From Apricaphanius iberus (taxonomy: Eukaryota; Chordata; Actinopteri; Cyprinodontiformes; Aphaniidae): a DNA stretch of 64,000 nt. Of the stretch, positions 12,431-23,529 are shown piece after piece. The first letter of the stretch is position 1. Every line of letters starts with the position of its first letter. The notes under the pieces are model-generated. The model saw only the letters and a list, made by a program, of their open reading frames with translations, ran no database searches and was not told the DNA's origin. The stretch lies in the NCBI GenBank assembly GCA_028564705.1, contig JAPXFQ010002706.1:62001-126000 (forward strand), in the 5' to 3' direction. The position numbers and the translations under genes are program-made.

Positions 12431-13080
12431 TCCAACCTTATTCATTAGCTAGCAGAGGAAGGCCCGAGTTTCTGCAGGAACTTGCTTCAAGGAACTCAAA
12501 GACTACTAGGTGAATCCTGAGTATTGAGCCCGACAAAACCCCTCTGAGTCTCAGGATACAGACTGCTGAGAAACGGGAGCCGAGCCACGTGTGTGGAGAG
12601 CTGAACCAGCCAGAATCCGCATTTAGCCGCCACCACCGAGCCGATAACAGGTGAATGCCAAACTGGAGAGCTCCTAAAAGGTACCGTTAAAAACGTGGAT
12701 GCCAATCACCACGCAGCCAGCCAGGAGAAAGCCGGCGCCAGGATCTTCCCACCACTGGTTGCCAGATTAGTGATTATTTGTTAGCCTGCTGGCTAACACT
12801 CCCTGGAGATCCCTCTTTCCTCATCGATGTGCAGCAACTCGGAGGGCTTTAATCGTTCACAAGGTGTGTCTGGGCAGAGGCAAATTAGTTAGGATGAACT
12901 CATTTTAAAGGTCTTTCCCTTTTTTGTAGTGTTTTCATCTGCTATATTTGAGTAAAACAGGCCTCCCGGCCTGAAGTATAATCAGTGTTTTTTTTTTTAC
13001 ACTTTTGACCAAGAGTTGTTTAAATCCTGCATTTTGAGCTACTCAATCCGACAAGAGTTTTTCCTTTTTTTGTTTAATGT
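12431..13080. other. Unassigned interval before piggyBac
   Basis: Moderately GC-rich to 12780, then AT-rich. No coding similarity was seen. The piggyBac element is inserted at its right end. Confidence 0.4.
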
Positions 13081-13084
13081 TTAA

Positions 13085-13480
13085 CACTAGAAGACCCAGG
13101 ATTTTTTGCTATACCTGTAAAACCCAGAGGTCAGCCGATCGGCTGTAAGGCCACCTGTGAACCCTCCTTTTGTTATGTGAACGAGGCAATCACTGGGGCA
13201 CCACAGGACGTGACGTGAGCCACTTCACTCAAAACACCTTGACATAAAATGGGGAGGAGGAGAATCAGATTACAGCAAGATTGCTCTGTCAGAGCTGCTA
13301 ACTGACTGGGCAGAACACATGAACTGAATCAAAATGTAATATATGTAATATATGTAGAAGGATGTAGAAGTTATCAGGACCCTACAACACTGGGCTTCCA
13401 ACATCCCCACCAGACAAATAGGAAAAGTAAAAGAATAGAACCCCATCAAAAAAAGCACTCAAAATCTGTGGTAGCCCCAC
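13085..13480. repeat. piggyBac left terminal inverted repeat
   Basis: It is the inverse of 15030-15433 over its whole length, with scattered substitutions and a small length difference in the (TA)-rich stretch near 13340-13355. Confidence 0.85.
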
Positions 13481-13834
13481 CAGTCATTTACAGAATTGCT
13501 CATCAAGTTGATATCTGTACAAGATAATGATTTATTTTATGTAACATTTTTTTCTAACTGAGATACACCAGAAATGTATTTGATATGTTTTATTTTAGAA
13601 TTTGTATATTGTTTTTGTCTGTTTTGCTCTGTCCCTCTATTTTCTTTTTCCCTGTCTCTCCCTGTCTCAACTTATAGAAAACCAGACTGACTTTTGCTTT
13701 TTGCCCACACTGTAATGTGATGTTATGTCAAAGATATGATATTATATGTCTGATTTCAAAATACCAGTTATGGATTTGAGCTGTGCCAGGTTCTGCTCAA
13801 CTCCTCAGGTCGCCTTTATGCTGCAATTTCTGGT

Positions 13835-14816
13835 GTATGGGGATCGTTTGTCACCAACTGCATCACATCCTACAACCCTGGTCGACACATCACCATTGAT
13901 GAACAGCTTTTCCCGTCAAAGACTCGCTGCTTTTAACTGCAATACATTGCAACGAAACCTGACAAGTTTGGGATCAAGTTTTGGGTGGCTGGTGACTTGA
14001 AATCCAAATACATCTGCAATGTACCATATCTGGGCAAGGACCCAAGTCGTCCCAGTGGGGAGAGGCTATCTGAGAATGTAGTTATGAGGCTGATGGAACC
14101 ATTCCTGGACAATGGCAGAAATGTTACCATGGACAATTTCTTTACATCGCTGTCACTTGCACAAAGACTGCTTAGCCGGAAAACCACCATCCTTGGCACA
14201 GTCAACAGGATTCGGCAAGAAATTCCACAATCAACAAGACAGGGACCACAATGAATTCCCCACTCAGGTATTTTCAACCACGGGTGCCACGCTGACGGTG
14301 TATGCGCCCAAACGGAAGAAGACAGTCTACATTCTCAGCAGCATGCACAGTGTGGTTCAGACTGAAAATACCACCAAAAGGAAGCCAAACACTGTCACCC
14401 TTTACAACACCATAAAGTGTGGCGTTGATGTGATGGACCAGATGGTGCGGGAGTACACTGTCCGCACATGAACACGGCGCTGGCCAGTCGCGGTGTTCTA
14501 TAACATGATTTATATGGCAGCACTGAATGCATATGTGCTCTATCAAGCATGCACCGGGAGGCAGGAGAGACGGGTGGACTTCCTGGTGGAGCTTGCAAGA
14601 GAGTTGGCTCACTCTCATGTGGGTGCAAAGCAGGCACAAAATGGAACAATTGCTTCGGCAACAACCTTCAACACCTAGCCCTGGGAAAAGACCAATATGT
14701 CAGGTTAAAATTCCGTGTACAAGCAATCATGCCACTGTGCGATGTATTGACCGCTACAAATACACATGTGGCAAACGCAGAAAGGAGATGGCATAGCAGT
14801 GCCAGGATTGTGAGTG
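13835..14816 (+). pseudogene. piggyBac transposase, C-terminal half, broken
   Basis: This encodes the DDE (RNase H-like) part of a piggyBac transposase, the enzyme that excises the element and inserts it at TTAA. All three catalytic aspartates are visible: HITIDEQLF (codon at 13898), NVTMDNFFTS (14132) and KCGVDVMDQM (14427). A Cys/His-rich tail (CQVKIPCTSNHATVRC) corresponds to the C-terminal zinc-binding domain, though expected cysteines near its end read as arginine. The gene is dead. A stop TAA lies at 13934-13936, there is a frame change near 14240 so that the end lies in another frame, and further stops occur near 14470 and 14800. The N-terminal domain before the first catalytic block is absent; only about 350 bp of non-coding sequence separate the left TIR from it. 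Confidence 0.85.
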
Positions 14817-15029
14817 ATTATTGACATGTACTCACCTCACTTACTGTTACTTACTGTTTAGTTTTCTCTGTGTGCTTGAAAACTCAAATTTCCCTGAGGG
14901 AGTCACCCCAAAGGGATCAATAAAGTTTTAAGTATAAGTTCTAAGTCTCACTCACTTCCACTCTCTAACACTGTATCCTGATTATACATTTTTTTTAATT
15001 ATTATTTGTAAATATCATGAAGGCCCAGT

Positions 15030-15433
15030 TGGGATAACCACAGATTTTGAGTGATTTTGTTGATGTGGTTCTGTTCTTTTCCTTTTCCTATGTGTCTGGT
15101 GGGGATGTTGGAAGCCCAGTGATGTAGGGTCCTGATAACTACATCCTTTTATATATATATTACATATATTGCATTTTGATTCAGTTCATGTGTTCTGCCC
15201 AGTCAGTTAGCAGCTCTGACAGAGCAATCCTGCTGTAATCTGATTCTCCTCCTCCCCCATTTTATGTCAAGGTGTTTTGAGTGAAGTGGCTCATGTCACG
15301 TCCTGTGGTGCCCCAGTGATTGCCTCGTTCACATAACAAAAGGAGGGTTAACAGGTGGCCTTCCAGCCGATCGGCTGACCTGTGGGTTTTATAGGTAGAA
15401 AAGCCAAATGGCTGCTCTCTGGGAGTTCTAGTG
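15030..15433. repeat. piggyBac right terminal inverted repeat
   Basis: Partner of the left repeat. The innermost matching part is 'ccacagattttgagtg' near 15041, which pairs with 'cactcaaaatctgtgg' near 13456. Confidence 0.85.
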
Positions 15434-15437
15434 CTAA

Positions 15438-16785
15438 TAAATGTATTTGGGCCACTCTAAACACCCTATGTACGTTGCAGAGAGCTAAAGCTAACCAAGC
15501 CCACATGCCTGTTTAGGCCGGCATTTCATAAACAAAATCACTATTAACGGTTTAAACAGAACTCGGTTTAAAAATAGATTGTTTAAGAACAGAAGTTAAT
15601 CTCATTAGCCGTGTTTGAACTCACCTTGATCAAAATACAGGAATTAGATTGTTTTACTGTTGTGATCAATTATTTTTAAACATAACATTTCTTAATCCAA
15701 AGAATGCTTTGTTTTCTTACATTGCTTATTGGTTTAGAGGTAAATCAGTGGTGCTAAATTAGTTAAACTAATTAAAATTTGTGAAACTAATTCAGCTTTC
15801 ATTCCAGCATCTGCAGATCAAGCCTTGGTTCTTAAAAACATCCTAATTCTTCCAGAACCATGACATCAGAATCCATGGTTTCTCATCTTATTAAATATTC
15901 ATCTTTTTGTGCTATTTTATTTTAACTATTCATTTATGTTGATCAGAAATTTGTTATTTTTCTAGCCTGGTGACTAAAATATTTTTCTTATCTTTCTTTT
16001 TGTATATAAATGTTGTATCTTGGAAAGTATCTATTGTTATTTCTTGTTCAACACACATGTATGGCAAGGTTTATGGTCAATAGACTGTAAAGAGTTTTTT
16101 CCTTCAGATTATGAGACTGACATAGATATTTGGCTATTAAATAGTTCCTGTTAAAGGTGGTGCCCCGAAAATATGATTTTTTCATAAATTACTTATTTTA
16201 TTGACTGCCATAAGCAGTCCTTTGACTTTTAATAGACAAATAACTACATTATTTGTAATATCCCCAACAGTAGACTCTCAGGCATCTTCGTCTGATAGGA
16301 TAGGCTCTATCTTAGGACACGTCAGGATGTCCAGTGCTCCGAAGGTCGTTAACATGGCAACACAGGAGTAGGAATCCTAATATCAGTTAATTTGACCTAA
16401 CTTACCATTATACAATGTCACACATTCAGACTATCACTAAATCATGAAGAAATAGCACACAGTTCTAAGTATGTAAGAATACACAGAAGGGATGATTCTT
16501 AATATTAGTTTTTTCATAACACCACCCTCATCATAGTCGTAATCCTGCACATTAACCCCTGTGCCATAAAGTACAACTCGTTACAGCAAGGGTTCAATAT
16601 GAAGCAGACAGGATCCCCCACATGGTCACACAGTTGAATAAACAGAGGGCACAAATGATGACTCCGTGCTCACACTGTAATAAATCGAGGGAACAGAGTC
16701 TTACAGCTCAAAAATTGTTTCTGCACCTAACCCCTGCCGGGCTCTCTAGCTTTGTGCTTCTGCCTTATTGGTTGTTGGTTGTAGG
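15438..16785. other. Unassigned AT-rich interval
   Basis: Continuation of the DNA that received the piggyBac. No coding similarity, terminal repeats or tandem repeats were recognised. Confidence 0.45.
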
Positions 16786-16789
16786 CAGA

Positions 16790-17342
16790 ATATTAGAAAA
16801 CTGGAAAGAAAATGGTGATCTACACACCCAGAGGATTCCTAATTAACCAGGAAAAATAGTCTACTGCTGCATAAAAAGACCCTTCAACAAGCTAGAACAG
16901 CATATTTTTCATCATTAATAGAGGTAAATAAAACACTTGCCAAACTTACACAGAGTCATAGTTCTGTTGGGCCAACTATTCCCCCTTCTCTCAATAGCGA
17001 TGACTTTGATTCTTCATAATTAAAATAAATTCTATTAAAAATCTAATAATTAGCCTTCTCCCAAACATGATTACTTCTCTCTCAGTAAATGAGGCAATAT
17101 CGAAGAGAACTGTACAATCATGTTTGTGTCTGTACTGTTAAGATTCCGTCAAACTTTTGGAATCATCACAGCTTCATATAAACTTCAACTTGTATGTTGG
17201 ACCCAATCCCAACCAAATAATTTAAGCAAGTGTTCTTTCTGGTTACTGTCCATATTTTAGCTATGATGATTATATCCTTAATAAATGGATATGTACCACA
17301 GGAACTTAAATTTACTGTAATCAAACCTTTTCTTAAAGGTTG
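16790..17342 (+). mobile_element. L2-clade LINE, internal fragment
   Basis: The fragment matches base by base, with many small deletions, the segment 58090-58680 of the L2 copy at 58 kb, just upstream of the reverse transcriptase core. It stops abruptly at 17342. Frameshifts and stops are frequent and no frame is usable. Both ends are truncated, so it is an old fragment. Confidence 0.8.
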
Positions 17343-17344
17343 AA

Positions 17345-18280
17345 TATGGAACATTTTTATTAAAAAAAAAAACTACATAAAAAAAATAATAATAATAAAT
17401 CCACGGGGCTAAAAGGGGCCTGCAGAGTGAAAGTACAACATTTCCTTTAAACATTGTATTTGAATTGAAATATAATAAAATGTATATTTCAATTTGGCAT
17501 GAGAATTATATTGTCAGAGACTCATCAGTCCAACCTGTTGCCATCCGTGCACAATCATGATCCTCTCCCTCATTGGTCCACACATCATATTCAAGCACTG
17601 AACCACACAGACGACGATAGTGGTTTCTGTAGTTTTATTAAATCAACACACTCAGATGCAGAACCTGGACTCAGGTGATTGCAGGAAGTGAGGATCCGAA
17701 GAGGCGGGCAGACTGGACTGGCTGACAGATCAGATGACAAACTTGGCATCAAACAAGAGTAGAGTTCTGGCCTGGTGGACCAGATGTCAGAATGGAGAGT
17801 AAGTTAGTGAAGACTGCTTAAATGTGATGAGGTGAGGAAAGCTTGATCATGCAGGTCATACACACAGTGACTAGGATTGGCTGGTGAACTTGTTCAGTGG
17901 ATGCATTCTCTGGAAAACACCATTATGAAATAAAAGCTGATTTTGTGAAAACATATGTTTTGGAATAAAAAATAATGAAATTAAATAAAAATGACTGAAA
18001 AATTACATTAAATAGTTTTTTGTATTCATAAATGCACTTTAAAAAAATCATAGTATGATCTTAAACTTTTAGATGAATTGACTGTTTTCATCATTTCATT
18101 GTCACATAATATATTTGTCAAATATTTATTAATGTAAGTATTTATATCATAGGGTTTTATCTATTTATTTAATCTGGAGCAGTTTGGCGCTCCATAAAAA
18201 TCACCAAACCACCATATTAGATAAACGCGACATTGACTACTGATTACAGCGTATATAGAGAACCGTTCTGGTAAAAACTG
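17345..18280. other. Unassigned interval
   Basis: AT-rich, with short poly-A stretches and (AAT)n near 17385. The part 17600-17900 is less AT-rich and reads like a dispersed repeat, but I cannot name it. Confidence 0.4.
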
Positions 18281-18281
18281 T

Positions 18282-18719
18282 AGAAGGCAAATATGGGATT
18301 TGAACTCACATATATTAATGTTATAATACTTCTCAAATGACTGCTTATATAACTTACCACACAAGAGCTGCATTCTGTTCTCCCCTCATCAGGAAGGATT
18401 TTTTTAATACTGCCAAGGTTGTTGTTTGTCTAAACTTGTCAGGTCATCATGACCTGCTAGGAATGCCCAGGAACATCTGGCTTCTATCAAGCTAAGTGTA
18501 TGTATTCTTGTGAGTTTGCCATTAGGCTTTGAGTTTCATGGTATCATTTCATAAAGCTTGATCTGTGTCATCGCTTCCTACCTGTCTAGAAAAGGTATGA
18601 TATTCATTTTCATCAATTTATGACTTTAATTGATTAATTAAACTTGGCCACAAGCTGACCACTCCTTATTCTACGGCTGTTGACAGTTTTTAATGATTTG
18701 CATGTAATACTGAGAACCT
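18282..18719. repeat. Duplicated segment, copy A
   Basis: It starts 'agaaggcaaatatgggattt' and is colinear with 19979-20602. Shared landmarks include 'ctcccctcatcaggaagga', 'ggtcatcatgacctgc', 'ggaacatctggctt' and 'tagaaaaggtatgatattc'. The last contains a splice-donor-like AG|GTATGA. The copies lie about 1.7 kb apart in direct orientation. Confidence 0.8.
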
Positions 18720-19054
18720 ACATTTTCGCAATGCCAGCCAGGCTGGCCAGTGCCCCTCATCTGCCCTTCCCCCACACTCTGAGAGGGTGGCCGAACGAGC
18801 AACTACCAAGTAAATACATTTTTTATTTCTGCTCAGAGTGTGGAGTAAAAAAAGTAACACCCGAGATTCCACATTGGAAAAAAGCAGCCGCTAAGGATTT
18901 AAAAAAGGAAACCTGGGAAACAGCCCGGATGACTCATATATGGGTAAAGAGGATACCTGGCTGGAAAGAGCCAAAAGTACACGTAAAATGCAGAATCCCT
19001 GGGGACTATCCCAGAGGCACATGCAAAAAAAACAAAAACAAAAAAATAAGTTAG
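18680..19054 (+). CDS. Hypothetical 124-codon open frame
   Basis: The frame is open for 124 codons. An internal Met at 18731 may be the better start, because the first part lies in the duplicated segment. The product would be basic and Lys/Trp-rich, with a small Cys pair (FCSECGVKK) and a further Cys near the end, finishing in a poly-Lys/Asn stretch encoded by an A-rich run. No signal peptide, membrane span or known domain is evident. It sits between the two direct copies at 18.3 and 20.0 kb, as the interior of a small LTR element or one unit of a tandem gene duplication would. I do not recognise it, and it may be a degenerate retroelement reading frame or chance. Confidence 0.25.
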   Translation: MTVFNDLHVILRTYIFAMPARLASAPHLPFPHTLRGWPNEQLPSKYIFYFCSECGVKKVTPEIPHWKKAAAKDLKKETWETARMTHIWVKRIPGWKEPKVHVKCRIPGDYPRGTCKKNKNKKIS

Positions 19055-19978
19055 AGAAGTTTAATACCGGGCTCTAAAGATTGTAAGAAGGTGTGTGGTG
19101 GTAAAGCGGTTGGAGGAATAAGTTTTTGAAATGCCACAAAGAAGTTAAAAATATAGGGGCTATCCTCCACAGGCTGTTAAAAGTGGCATTCCTCAGCGCG
19201 AAGTATACAATAAGGGTACTTGAGAATTAAAATATAGTGTACACTTTAAATCTTAAGTCTTTCCATTCTCCTGGGTACATTTTGGTGACACTCTCTTGAG
19301 CTGGATTGCTTGCTGCTTATTATTGGAAATGGGCAGAGACGTCAGTCCCGGAGAACGGAGAAGAGACTCGATATGCGAGGCCAGCTGCACCCCGATAAGA
19401 AAAAGGCAGGCCTGCTAAAACCTCCATTTTACAGTAAAGAGAATTTATCATTCTTCTCAGGGTGTGATTGTATTTTTATTTGTCGACTCTTATTGACAAT
19501 TGAAATGAAAGTTTATTATATCCTTATCTTAGAAAAAGTGGCCACAAATAAACTCTAATATAATCAATTTTTACGTTCAAAATATGAGAATACAAACAAC
19601 TGGTTAGAGATAGCAAATCAAAAATAAAATCTTTTTTGTTATTCTGTGAAAAGACTGGACAGGAGATAACAGACTTCGGACTGTTTTTGAATATGTAAAA
19701 AAGTACTTATGTGATTGATTGATAATGCTGAATGAATGTTTCTTGTTTTATTGCTGCTGAATGTTGTGCTGAGTGAAGTGTTTTAGCTTGTCTTTAGTCA
19801 CTGATGAAAATGTGAAGCTGGTCGTTTTTCTTAGATCTTAAAATGTCCTTATATCTTAACTTTTTCATATTTTTCATGTATCATTCACAGTTATATATTT
19901 GTTACTCACATGTATCAGTCATTAGATAGTTTAGCTAGGGTGTGGCGATTGGTAGAAATCGCCAGAGGGGGGAAATTT
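19055..19978. other. Interval between the duplicated segments
   Basis: AT-rich, with one short open frame (19310-19558) lacking similarity. A less AT-rich patch near 19310-19420 might be a coding remnant, but nothing is recognisable. Confidence 0.4.
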
Positions 19979-20602
19979 AGAAGGCAAATATGGGATTTGA
20001 ACTCACATTTAGTAATGTTATAATACTGCTGAAATGACTGCTTATACTGTGATGGACTGGCAACCTGTTCAGGGTGTACCCCTCCTCTTGCATGTTGACA
20101 GCTGGAGATAGGCACCAGCCCCCCCGCGACGCCTGGAGGACAAAGCGGTTCATAAAATGGATGGATGACTGCTTATATAACTTGTTTTCCACACAAGAGC
20201 TGCATGCCGTTCTCCCCTCATCAGGAAGGAATTTTTAATACTGCCAAGAGTGGTTGTTTTTCTAAACTTGGCAGGTCATCATGACCTGCAAGGAATCTCC
20301 AGGAACATCTGGCTTTTATAGAGATGAGTGTCTGTATAATTGTGTATGCACAAACACGCACAACTGAGACACGCGTAGAAAGTATTTAAGGTCTTGAGTT
20401 TGCCATCAGGCTTTGAGTCTCGGGGTATCATTTTGGAAAGCTCAATCTCTGTCATTGCTTACACCTTGTTTAGAAAAGGTATGATATTCTTTGTCATCAC
20501 TTTTTTACTGTAATTGCTTAATTAAACCTGGCCCCAGGCTGACCATTCCATATTCTAAGGCTGTTGTATGTGTTTAATGTTATGCATGTAATACTGAAAA
20601 CC
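19979..20602. repeat. Duplicated segment, copy B
   Basis: Direct repeat of 18282-18719. It is longer because of the Rex3-type insertion at 20047-20164 and an extra stretch of about 60 bp near 20330-20390. Sequence outside the repeat differs on both sides of the two copies. Confidence 0.8.
20047..20164 (+). mobile_element. Rex3-type (RTE) LINE 3' end
   Basis: The sequence carries the characteristic fish RTE/Rex3 3' end ('ggactggcaacctgttcagg', 'ggagataggcaccagc') and finishes in GGATGGATG-type repeats. A perfect 13-bp target duplication, ATGACTGCTTATA, flanks it at 20034-20046 and 20165-20177. The element is 5'-truncated to about 118 bp, so it encodes nothing. The uninterrupted target is visible in copy A near 18333. 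Confidence 0.92.
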
Positions 20603-20789
20603 GACAAAACTATATCTGGCTGTTGTTGAGCTGACCAATCACAGGCATACGCTCTTTGTTGACGGAGGGGGATATTTAGAAAATGGGGCTCTACTCCTTG
20701 CATAGGTGACGGAGAGGCCTTTCGTCAATGGATGATGGTGCTGCGTCAATCCGTCTCACTCAAAACAGAGAAGTATAAACTAGACCTTT

Positions 20790-21240
20790 TTGCTGTTGTT
20801 TTGGCTGTTAACCTCTCTCCGTGTTTTTCTCTCCATAAGAGTTATATCTGGTCTGGTACCTTTCTCAGCTACAATGCCCTGTTAGATGGGGAGCATCAAT
20901 TATGCTCCCAGTGACTGAACATCCTTCATGTCATGTTTTCAACTTTTTACTTTCCTTAATATAGAAAGTACTCTGACATGAGTTCCTTTTATTCTTTCTG
21001 TGGCTCTGCTCTGTCTTCTGAAACCCCAAGATGGTTGTGGCAGATGACTGCTTGTACAGAGCCAGGTTTCCTGGAGGTTTCTTCCTACTAAAGGGGAGTT
21101 TTTCCTCTCCACTGTCGCTATATGCTTTAAAAACTGATTATGTTTGTATAGCTATATTGAAATGGCTTTTCTTGTAAAGTGCCTTGAGATGACATCTGTT
21201 GTGAATTGGCGCCACATAAAAAAAGTAACTGCACTGAGTT
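20790..21240 (+). mobile_element. L2-clade LINE 3' end
   Basis: 3' untranslated sequence of the same family as 60160-60500, sharing 'gatggggagcat', 'gtggcagatga', 'gtttcttcct' and 'gccttgagatgacatctgtt'. It ends in a degenerate '...cacataaaaaaagtaactg' tail. No coding sequence remains. Confidence 0.8.
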
Positions 21241-21289
21241 TAAGTCCTTCTGAATTGGTGTTAGGCCACAATGTACAATGTACTCAAGG

Positions 21290-21946
21290 AATGCCTTCTT
21301 CCACCATTCTTTTATAAAGGTAGCATTTTAGACTTTGTTTCAAAGTGCAGAGAGCAGTTACAGTGGGATACTGTCTTAGCTAAAGTAACTCTTATTTACT
21401 ACAAAGCAGGGTGTACTGACCAGGTATGGAGGATGCTTTATTAAAGCCAGAGTCAACTCAGCCATCTACAAACATATTTTGGCAGCACTTAATGCTTACT
21501 TCTACTGACAAGCTTTTTGGAGATGTGGAATTAATTTTCCATTAGGACTTGGTACTGCCCTCACAGCCAAAAGTACCAAAACCTGGTTTAGTGACTATGG
21601 GATTACTGTGTTTGATTGGTGAGCAAACTGGCCTGACCTGAATCTCATAGAGAATCTATGACGTATTGCCAAAAGAAAGATTAAAAACATGAAATCAAAC
21701 AAGTGCATGCATGAATATACTTTTCAGAGGGCCAACATTTCTCAATGTAAAATCTTTATTGATTTCATTTTATATTCCTAGTTTTCTGAGATTTAAAATT
21801 TTGGGTGTTCACCTGCTATAAGCCACAATCATCTACATTATAACAAATAATGGCTTGAAATATCTTGTTTTGCATGTACTGAGTGTATATAACAACATAG
21901 TTTCACCTTATGCAGAACATTCTAATTTTTTCAAGTTTCACCTGTA
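21290..21946 (+). mobile_element. Tc1/mariner remnant, right half
   Basis: About 21540-21690 encodes, with several stops, the C-terminal part of a Tc1-type transposase, including an AKSTKTWFSDYGITVFDW stretch and a PDLNLIENL motif that holds the third catalytic position region. The right end closes with 'aagtttcacctgta', the conserved terminus of a common fish Tc1-like family, with TA at the boundary. The left terminus and the N-terminal half are missing. Confidence 0.65.
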
Positions 21947-22747
21947 AGCATTTTTTTCCTTAAATGAGCACATACAGATGCAGGGAATCAATACTTTATG
22001 ATGATTTATATAACATATACTCATTTATACATGTGGAAAAACATGTCAGGTAGTAAGCATGCATTGCTTTTTATGACATGAGGATGGAACTGTCTGTCAA
22101 TTCCCAATAAAGGTGTGCAAACGTATGTTTCATGCACAAGCACTCTCATTCCATTTGTTCTCCATGCCAGCAAACATAATGCCCCTGTTTGTATTTGTCC
22201 ATGTGCATGTACACCCGCTGGTATGGATGATGGTATTTTAGTGTTTGTTCAAGTGTTGGAGGATAATAGCCCTCACATGGTCTCAAGTTAATTTCCCATG
22301 TAAATAAGACCTTCCTGCTTAATCACACAAAAACCAGACTAAGAAATTGATCATGTCTGACATATTCATACATGATTAATGATGATTTATTAGTTTCAGG
22401 AATGAAATGCATTCTTATGGTTTTATCTTAAACAAGGAGAAAATCTCAAAAGGTTGTCTGCTGAGTGAGGAAAAGAACATTAAATTGAGTTTCACTCTAC
22501 TACTGTGTTTTGTCTGTAATGTTTTATTAATTGATGAAAGAAATTTCCTCCTTTATTACATCCAGCTTCTTCTTGTTCACTGCTAACTTTGTCCCAAAGC
22601 ACAAAGACTGTAACAACGAATCCCTATATAATTTGTTTTGGGACAGAACTTGTATAAAAGATTGGTAGCCAGGTGATGACATTTGAAAATCTGCCAAAAA
22701 TATTTTTTATAGAAAGTATTTCACCTCTTAGTGGTATATAGCAATGT
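21947..22747. other. Unassigned AT-rich interval
   Basis: No coding similarity, no terminal repeats and no tandem repeats seen. Confidence 0.45.
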
Positions 22748-23529
22748 TAGCTTATATGAGGGTGTGCTAGTATGCCAAACAATCCGGATTCAGTACGTAC
22801 CTTGGTTTGATGTCACGGTTCAGTTAATTAATCGGAACAGTAAAATAGTGAAGAAAAGTTCTTCTGTTGTGTAAATAGGTAATGCTTTATTTACTGTTAA
22901 AATTAAACTTTACTTGCATTAAATTCTACAACAATATATTCTCAGAAAACGAAAATGTTTTAAAATAAAATTTTAAGATAATCCCTTTAGAAATTATTTT
23001 CATAACTGGTCACCTTTAATCAAGTAATTATGTGCAGCTCAACAAATAAAATTTTATTTTACAAATTTATCCTAGGAGGAACAGATTCTGAGAGGACCAT
23101 CAGGCAGTAGCAACATTTGCATGTGCAAAATGTCTTAATCAGATCATAGATCAATTTAGAATTTGACTGCGTACACCGGCCCTGAAAAATGACTATCCGA
23201 TTTTGACAAGTATTTATGTTCGATACATGTTTGAGCGGAATAAATTATTAGCCAGGGCTAATCTAAAATACCAGAAACGGCTGTAGAAGAAGAAGCAGAC
23301 TTCCGATTTAAACAAATATGGCTGCATGCATTTGAAATGGAGCAGTACAATGATCTTCCGAGCATGCTTTTATATTTTCTGGTCACAGTTTTATATCTAC
23401 AAGACTTCATCGTTATGTAAACAATCAAATTATAAACCGAATCCCTGTATTTTTATAGGCCAACGTATTGTACGTCTACGCATGATTTAAAAGACGCAGG
23501 AATGACCTACATTTGGAATGAGATCATGA

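Larger units (their letters stand above)
13085..15433 (+). mobile_element. piggyBac DNA transposon with long TIRs
   Basis: TTAA lies directly left of the element (13081-13084) and a mutated CTAA directly right (15434-15437), the piggyBac target. The ends are CACTAGAA... and ...TTCTAGTG. The terminal inverted repeats are unusually long, about 395 bp each (13085-13480 and 15030-15433). Their similarity is high throughout and they share the palindrome CAGCCGATCGGCTG. Between them lies a decayed transposase gene missing its N-terminal half. Confidence 0.9.

Noticed and set aside
18297..18380. tRNA-like B box on the minus strand of the duplicated segment (GTTCAAATCCC)
   Set aside because: No convincing A box at the right distance and no cloverleaf could be drawn, so I do not call a tRNA gene or SINE.
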